Positions 6,915-10,119 of a DNA stretch of 10,119 nucleotides are shown piece by piece. Every line of letters begins with the position of its first letter. The stretch's first letter is position 1. This DNA is from Candidatus Bathycorpusculum fermentans. GTDB lineage: Archaea > Thermoproteota > Bathyarchaeia > Bathyarchaeales > Bathycorpusculaceae. The stretch is from positions 1 through 10,119 of the forward strand of contig WRGM01000124.1 of NCBI GenBank assembly GCA_009787175.1, read 5' to 3'. The translations under genes and the position numbers were made by a program. Below the pieces are notes generated by a model, which searched no databases, was not told the origin of the DNA, and worked only from the letters and a program-made list of their open reading frames with translations.

Positions 6915-8096
6915 TTGGGTAAACAAATAAATGTTCCTCACGTTATCTTTTCTTCTATGCCAACTTTTGATGTTGCTATGCCACTGGTGCTACTGCTTGT
7001 TATAACAGTAGCCCTTTTCTTATACCGACGAGCTGAAAAAAGACTTAAAACCTCAGTTGAGAAAAGTGAATTTCAAACAAGAGATAAGCTTATGGTTATT
7101 GGGGTAATAGCTATTGTCTTTTCAACAATAGCTTTAACTTCTTTTCTCAATCCTGGAAACATGTTTGGAAACATTATTTTATCCATGTTTTTAGGCTCTT
7201 ATTCAATGCTACTGTTTACACTTGCTTACTTATTTTCAGACACCAAAAAACGAGTTACTCAACTTTTTTCCATAGGCTTTGGCGTTGTTAGCCTCTTTTT
7301 AGGGTTATATAGTTTATTATTAGAACAACTTCAGGATTCTGCTACAATATTTAGAGCAGGCACATTTTTGGGATTAGCCATTATATGTTTTATAATTGCG
7401 ATTTATGAACACAGAAAAGCTGCTGATGAAAAGAAGGCTAAATGGTATCTTGCTATACAACCACCCGCACTATTTCTATTTATGTTCCTGTTCTTCAACG
7501 TGCTTCATTTTGAAGGCACATTAAATATTTGGTTCCCTGCATTGCTAGATATATTTGGAGTAACATTTGCGGTTCTGATTATCTTATATCTTAGTTCACT
7601 ATTTAACTGGAAAACTGTTGGAATTTTCGCCGCCATATTAACTCTTATAGATATAATACTGGTCTTTAGTGGACCTATGGTTGCCGCGGCAGAAACATTT
7701 ACTGGACTGGGTCTTCCCGCTTTAATTTATCTGCCAAATGTTCCCCTTATATCTGCTGACCCTGGATCTTTTAATATATTGGGTTTTGCAGCTCGCGGAC
7801 TTGGACTTGGAGACTTTTTCTTTGCCGGCATTTTAGCTATTCAAACATTCAATAAATTCAATAAAAAATACGCTTACGCCTCTATCGTTTCAATGGTTAT
7901 ATCTTTTGGAATCTGGGAAGCATATCTGCCAGAAATATGCACCTTTTTTGACATTCGCGGATTCCCAGCAACAGTATGCATAATCACAGGATGGATACCC
8001 ATAGCCGTTATAGCTACTCTGCTACATAAGAAACAAAAAGACCCCTCTTCTCCTTCTTCTCCCATTCAAATAGCCTCTCTTGAGGATTCCCTCTAG
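6915..8096 (+). CDS. Presenilin/signal-peptide-peptidase-like intramembrane aspartyl protease (family A22)
   Basis: This is a 393-residue integral membrane protein with about eight or nine hydrophobic segments, at roughly 22-37, 58-78, 84-107, 116-136, 149-165, 179-197, 206-230, 234-254, 289-311, 318-338 and 352-370; some of these may merge. LTLIDIILVFSGPMV (about 242-256) resembles the first catalytic helix of SPP, which in human SPP reads YDVFWVFGT. GLGLGDFFFAGI (about 295-306) contains the diagnostic GxGD motif with catalytic Asp 300, and Asp 246 is the likely partner. The C-terminal GFPATV (about 349-354) sits where the PAL motif is expected. Such enzymes cut transmembrane helices such as leftover signal peptides. 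Oddities are Ile for Tyr in YD and PAT for PAL. The TTG start at 6915 has no ribosome-binding site; ATG 6957 (residue 15) is a good alternative. The hydrophilic C-tail is Ser/Pro-rich. Confidence 0.78.
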   Translation: MGKQINVPHVIFSSMPTFDVAMPLVLLLVITVALFLYRRAEKRLKTSVEKSEFQTRDKLMVIGVIAIVFSTIALTSFLNPGNMFGNIILSMFLGSYSMLLFTLAYLFSDTKKRVTQLFSIGFGVVSLFLGLYSLLLEQLQDSATIFRAGTFLGLAIICFIIAIYEHRKAADEKKAKWYLAIQPPALFLFMFLFFNVLHFEGTLNIWFPALLDIFGVTFAVLIILYLSSLFNWKTVGIFAAILTLIDIILVFSGPMVAAAETFTGLGLPALIYLPNVPLISADPGSFNILGFAARGLGLGDFFFAGILAIQTFNKFNKKYAYASIVSMVISFGIWEAYLPEICTFFDIRGFPATVCIITGWIPIAVIATLLHKKQKDPSSPSSPIQIASLEDSL

Positions 8097-8103
8097 CTTT
8101 TTA
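8097..8103 (+). terminator. Short T-run after the membrane protease gene
   Basis: CTTTTTAA directly follows the TAG stop codon. It is weak but well placed for termination before the P1 promoter. Confidence 0.25.
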
Positions 8104-8154
8104 AGTAGAAAACGTTTGGGTTAATGATGTTTTATGCTGTATTGCTTGGATAAG

Positions 8155-8166
8155 AAATTTATAAAG
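8155..8166 (+). promoter_or_regulatory. TATA-like box for the P1 transcript
   Basis: AAATTTATAAAG is a close match to the archaeal TATA element with an A-rich upstream side. Standard spacing puts the transcription start near 8186 and leaves a leader of about 160 bases before ATG 8350. That is long for an archaeal ribosomal-protein gene. Confidence 0.5.
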
Positions 8167-8186
8167 AATTGTTTATACAGGTGTTC

Positions 8187-8343
8187 CACGCTAATCAGTA
8201 ACCTCTATACTGCGAAAGGTTATTAAGGTATAGGGCTTTCATTTAAGCGACAATATAATGCAGGTGTTAACTGCAATTCATGGCAATGACCAACTTGTTG
8301 ATCAGAGTCATGAAAGATTAAAAAAAGTCAAATGAAGAGGTGA
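8187..8343 (+). promoter_or_regulatory. Structured leader of the P1 gene with competing helices
   Basis: Helix A pairs CTCTATAC (8203-8210) with GTATAGGG (8228-8235), one pair being G-U. Helix B pairs GTAACCT (8198-8204) with AGGTTAT (8217-8223). They share 8203-8204 and interleave, so both cannot form fully. Downstream, TGCAG (8259-8263) pairs with CTGCA (8271-8275). TTCATG (8277-8282) pairs with CATGAA (8309-8314), enclosing the palindrome CAACTTGTTG (8291-8300), and ATGAC (8286-8290) can instead pair with GTCAT (8307-8311). The leader ends in a strong GAGGTGA ribosome-binding site (8337-8343). An autoregulatory or attenuator role is inference; no known riboswitch is recognised. Confidence 0.4.
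8258..8335 (+). CDS. Possible 25-codon upstream ORF in the P1 leader
   Basis: An ATG at 8258 opens a reading frame beginning MQVLTAIHGNDQLVDQSHER and ending in KKVK. Its TGA falls just before the GAGGTGA ribosome-binding site of P1. There is no ribosome-binding site before this ATG. The frame stays open upstream to a TAG at 8231-8233. It could be a leader peptide coupling translation to P1, a remnant of a lost gene's C-terminus, or chance. I recognise no family. Confidence 0.25.
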   Translation: MQVLTAIHGNDQLVDQSHERLKKVK

Positions 8344-8349
8344 AAAGAT

Positions 8350-8667
8350 ATGGAAAACATTTACGCAGCAATGCTCCTTCACAAGGCAGGTAAAGAAATC
8401 ACTGAAGCATCAGTTACAAGCGTCCTTACAGCAGCAGGTATAACTGTTGACGCAGTTCAAGTTAAAGCACTTGTTGCATCACTTAGCGAAGTAAACATTG
8501 ATGAAGCAATCAAAGCAGCACCAACCATGATGGCAGCAGTTCCAACAGCACCAGCAGCAGGTAACGAAACTAAAGCAGCAGCACCAGTAGACAACAAGAA
8601 GAAAGCTGAAGAAGATAAAGCCAAAGAGGAAGCAGCACTAGAAGGATTAGGCGCACTATTCGGTTAA
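8350..8667 (+). CDS. rpl12: Ribosomal stalk protein P1 (archaeal L12)
   Basis: This is the acidic stalk protein of the large ribosomal subunit. Dimers bind the C-terminal helices of P0/L10, and the flexible tails recruit and stimulate the translational GTPases. The protein has 105 residues, the normal archaeal length. The N-terminal helical dimer and P0-binding domain covers about 1-58, with MENIYAAMLLHKAGKEI and VNIDEAIKAAP. An Ala/Pro-rich hinge covers about 59-80, a charged Lys/Glu segment about 83-94, and the conserved hydrophobic tail LEGLGALFG forms residues 97-105. A strong GAGGTGA ribosome-binding site lies 6 bases before the ATG. It usually sits in an rpl11-rpl1-rpl10-rpl12 cluster. 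Here it stands alone, with its own promoter and long leader, unless partners lie outside the window. Confidence 0.95.
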   Translation: MENIYAAMLLHKAGKEITEASVTSVLTAAGITVDAVQVKALVASLSEVNIDEAIKAAPTMMAAVPTAPAAGNETKAAAPVDNKKKAEEDKAKEEAALEGLGALFG

Positions 8668-8680
8668 ACACGCCCCACTC

Positions 8681-8704
8681 TTAATATTTTCACAACCAAT
8701 TTTT
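8681..8704 (+). terminator. Weak T-rich terminator after P1
   Basis: Two short T-runs (TTAATATTTT and TTTTT, ending at about 8704) occur within 40 bases of the P1 stop. No GC stem is visible. Confidence 0.3.
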
Positions 8705-8876
8705 CCCTATCAACTATTTTCCAAAACTTAATAGAAGTAGAACATATTTTATGTATGCATCACAAAATAAACACTAAAAAACACCAGTTTAACCGATATA
8801 CAAAACATCATCTCTATGGAAATATAAACCACATTTTCACTGAAAGCTAAACACATACTAAAAAATGCCAATACGC

Positions 8877-8889
8877 ATGTTAATAACAT
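8877..8889. repeat. 13-base palindrome, possible operator
   Basis: ATGTTA-A-TAACAT is a perfect inverted repeat around a single base. It lies about 65 bases upstream of the dehydrogenase TATA-like box, a plausible position for a dimeric regulator site. Function is inferred from symmetry only. Confidence 0.3.
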
Positions 8890-8951
8890 ATTAAAGCACC
8901 TTTTCAAACCAAAATTACATTTACTCTAACATCTATAACTAATAGACATTC

Positions 8952-8958
8952 TTAAATT
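8952..8958 (+). promoter_or_regulatory. TATA-like box for the dehydrogenase gene
   Basis: TTAAATT, inside CTTAAATTGTTAAAC, would place the transcription start near 8981. That is just around the AGGTAGGT ribosome-binding site at 8977-8984, so the leader would be very short. The match is modest. Confidence 0.3.
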
Positions 8959-8976
8959 GTTAAACTGCATTTCAAT

Positions 8977-8984
8977 AGGTAGGT
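8977..8984 (+). promoter_or_regulatory. Tandem ribosome-binding site AGGTAGGT
   Basis: Two overlapping AGGT motifs lie 7 bases before ATG 8992 and fix the start of the dehydrogenase. Confidence 0.55.
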
Positions 8985-8991
8985 ATTAAAA

Positions 8992-9924
8992 ATGGCGCAA
9001 CCAAACTACAAAACAGTTTTCGTTTTCCTCGACACAGATAAATATTGCAGTCCATTCGACTTACTAGTAGCTGTAGACTGCTTCCCAGATTCTATGATAT
9101 TCAAATACGAAAATGTAACAGGCGAAGATGCCCCCAAAATCGTCTTCGACCTCCTCTTCCCCCGCGGTCCAGCAGGCGCAGCCCACACAAAAATATTCAT
9201 CAACGGCAGCAACTTTGAAGAAGTAGAAAAAGTCGTCACCGCAACCCAAAACGCCATGAAATCAGCCCCATGGGGAAACAGCATAATAGTCGACCCAAGA
9301 GGCGGATACTCAACAGCAGCCGCAGCAGTAGCAAAAACCTTCGGTACCGCAATGGAAAAAGGCCTAGGCAACCTCGAAAACAAAAAAGTTGTAATACTCG
9401 CCGGCACAGGACCAGTAGGCCAAACCGCCGCACGCATTTACGCCGCAGAAAAAGCAGATGTAACAATCACCAGCCGCAGCCTCGCTAAAGGACAAATTAT
9501 TGCCGATAACATCAATGCTGAAGTTGGCACACAAAGAGTCAAAGTCGTTGAAGTTAGCAGACCAGAACAGACTGCTGCAGCAATATGTGATGCAGAAATT
9601 ATCCTCGCCGCAGGAGCTGGCGGAATTCAACTCTTATCTAAAGCAGATATAGACTCTGCAGCAAAATGCAAAATCATAGCAGACATTAACGCAATCAAAC
9701 CCTTAGGTGTTGAAGGCTTAGGCTCTAACGATGATGGTGTTGAACTTAAACTAGGCGTTTTTGGTATCGGTGCTTTAGCTATTGGCAAACTAAAAATCAA
9801 GACCGAGACTGAAATGATTAACCGTGCAACAGCTGAAGCTCAGGGACTCTTTGATTACTCTATCGCTTATACTATAGCTAAAGATGCAATTCTAAAGAAA
9901 CTCGCAAAAGCTGCCGCAAAATAA
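8992..9924 (+). CDS. mtdA: NAD(P)-dependent methylene-tetrahydromethanopterin/tetrahydrofolate dehydrogenase (MtdA/MtdB family)
   Basis: The enzyme oxidises methylene-H4MPT (or methylene-H4F) to the methenyl form with NAD(P)+, or runs in reverse, in the C1 methyl branch. The 310-residue product matches the family in length and order. The N-terminal pterin-binding domain has FLDTDKYCSPFDLLVAVD (about 12-29), with NVTGEDAP and IFINGSN beyond it. The Rossmann motif VVILAGTGPVGQTAA (about 133-147) follows. TSRSLAKGQ (about 160-168), at the end of the second strand, has an Arg that favours NADP. ADINAIKPLGVEGL (about 230-243) and FGIGALAIGKLKIK (about 257-270) are family signatures. VLAGTGPVG and the DTD start look closer to methylotroph MtdA than MtdB, but the two cannot be separated by eye. 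No C1 genes are adjacent. The Ala/Lys-rich C-terminus is not unusual. Confidence 0.85.
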   Translation: MAQPNYKTVFVFLDTDKYCSPFDLLVAVDCFPDSMIFKYENVTGEDAPKIVFDLLFPRGPAGAAHTKIFINGSNFEEVEKVVTATQNAMKSAPWGNSIIVDPRGGYSTAAAAVAKTFGTAMEKGLGNLENKKVVILAGTGPVGQTAARIYAAEKADVTITSRSLAKGQIIADNINAEVGTQRVKVVEVSRPEQTAAAICDAEIILAAGAGGIQLLSKADIDSAAKCKIIADINAIKPLGVEGLGSNDDGVELKLGVFGIGALAIGKLKIKTETEMINRATAEAQGLFDYSIAYTIAKDAILKKLAKAAAK

Positions 9925-9930
9925 GCAACA

Positions 9931-9953
9931 TTTTTTATTTTAACTCTTTTTTT
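9931..9953 (+). terminator. T-rich terminator after the dehydrogenase
   Basis: Runs of six and seven T within 23 bases follow the TAA stop codon. This is the clearest oligo-T terminator in the window. Confidence 0.55.
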
Positions 9954-9965
9954 GTTACGAAAGAA

Positions 9966-10089
9966 TTATTTATATGATTTATCTATTGCCGCTCTGAAAC
10001 CTTTCAATTTAACACCGTTTAAGTCGAGGGATTTTCCTAAATTCCCGGAAAATTGGGCACCACAAGGGCAGATACCGAGTTTTTTCCAT
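9966..10089 (-). pseudogene. Possible small frameshifted ORF with a CPC motif
   Basis: On the minus strand a 40-codon open stretch (10085-9966) contains LGICPCGAQFSGNLGKSLDL and ends FRAAIDKSYK before TAA. Its frame has TGA then TGG just upstream and no start codon. An ATG (10089-10087) with an AT-rich, TATA-like upstream sequence sits immediately before it, one base out of frame across a run of six A. With five A in that run, the ATG frame would read MEKLGICPCG and continue to the TAA. It could be a decayed gene, a sequencing indel in the homopolymer, or coincidence. I recognise no family. Confidence 0.3.
10031..10053. repeat. Perfect 7-base inverted repeat
   Basis: ATTTTCC (10031-10037) and GGAAAAT (10047-10053) flank a 9-base spacer. 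No T-run follows on either side, so it is not an obvious terminator. It lies inside the possible small minus-strand ORF. Confidence 0.3.
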
Positions 10090-10119
10090 CAAAACAATAT
10101 AAAAGTTAAATATTTGTAG

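Larger units (their letters stand above)
8668..8991. other. AT-rich intergenic region of 324 bases
   Basis: No convincing gene is present. The stretch contains the P1 terminator at its left end, an imperfect A/C-rich middle with no clear repeats, one 13-base palindrome near 8877, and the promoter and ribosome-binding site of the dehydrogenase at its right end. A minus-strand frame at 8749-8889 is open for about 46 codons and is hydrophobic, but it has no ribosome-binding site. I do not call it. Confidence 0.5.

Noticed and set aside
8097..8349. Possible C/D-box RNA or tRNA upstream of P1
   Set aside because: ATGATGT near 8123 does not match box C well, no paired box D was found, and no T-loop or cloverleaf is present.
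8749..8889. Minus-strand hydrophobic frame of about 46 codons starting MLLTCVLAFF
   Set aside because: It has no ribosome-binding site, is rich in T-derived codons as expected from AT-rich DNA, and has no recognisable family.
9006..9630. Several overlapping ORFs on both strands within the dehydrogenase gene
   Set aside because: They are Ser/Arg- or Leu/Arg-rich shadows of the conserved frame.
10020..10089. Possible structured RNA at the right end
   Set aside because: Only one 7-base stem is evident, with no match to tRNA, RNase P RNA or SRP RNA landmarks.

Overview
The window is archaeal. It carries GatD and GatE, the Glu-tRNA(Gln) amidotransferase known only from archaea. It also has a P1/L12-type ribosomal stalk protein ending in the archaeal/eukaryotic GLGALFG-like tail, an archaeal bifunctional phosphoglucose/phosphomannose isomerase, an MTH1/SPOUT1-type RNA methyltransferase and an archaeal presenilin-like membrane protease. 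TATA-like boxes sit in the expected places. The DNA is AT-rich. A tetrahydromethanopterin-pathway dehydrogenase of the NAD(P)-linked MtdA/MtdB type, together with inositol-phosphate synthase, fits a non-methanogenic TACK archaeon such as a Bathyarchaeia member. That placement is an inference from gene content, not a phylogeny.

Layout. Positions 1-249 hold a broken, protein-like stretch on the minus strand with a CxxC motif; it runs off the left edge. Positions 250-3496 hold gatD-gatE on the minus strand as a two-gene operon. A 219-base divergent intergenic region separates gatD from inositol-3-phosphate synthase (3716-4774, plus). That gene converges on the bifunctional sugar-phosphate isomerase (4817-5941, minus). 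Divergent from the isomerase is a pair on the plus strand: the SPOUT methyltransferase (6028-6894) and an eight-to-nine-helix membrane protein with the GLGD signature of presenilin/signal-peptide-peptidase proteases (6915-8096). A 253-base leader with competing helices and a short upstream ORF precedes the ribosomal stalk protein P1 (8350-8667). A 324-base AT-rich gap with one palindrome precedes the MtdA/MtdB-like dehydrogenase (8992-9924). The last 195 bases hold a T-rich terminator and a possible frameshifted small ORF on the minus strand.

How the genes relate. gatDE, the SPOUT methyltransferase and P1 belong to translation. The isomerase and inositol-phosphate synthase both act at the glucose-6-phosphate node: the isomerase interconverts it with fructose-6-phosphate, and the synthase commits it to inositol for archaeal lipid head groups or solutes. 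The dehydrogenase belongs to the C1 (methyl-branch) pathway. These are mostly housekeeping genes in short transcription units. I see no CRISPR array, tRNA, rRNA, intact insertion sequence or defence island.

The most notable items are the presenilin-like protease with altered YD and PAL motifs, the structured P1 leader with its upstream ORF, the gene remnants at both edges, and an unusual mosaic in which G+T content on the plus strand switches abruptly inside genes.
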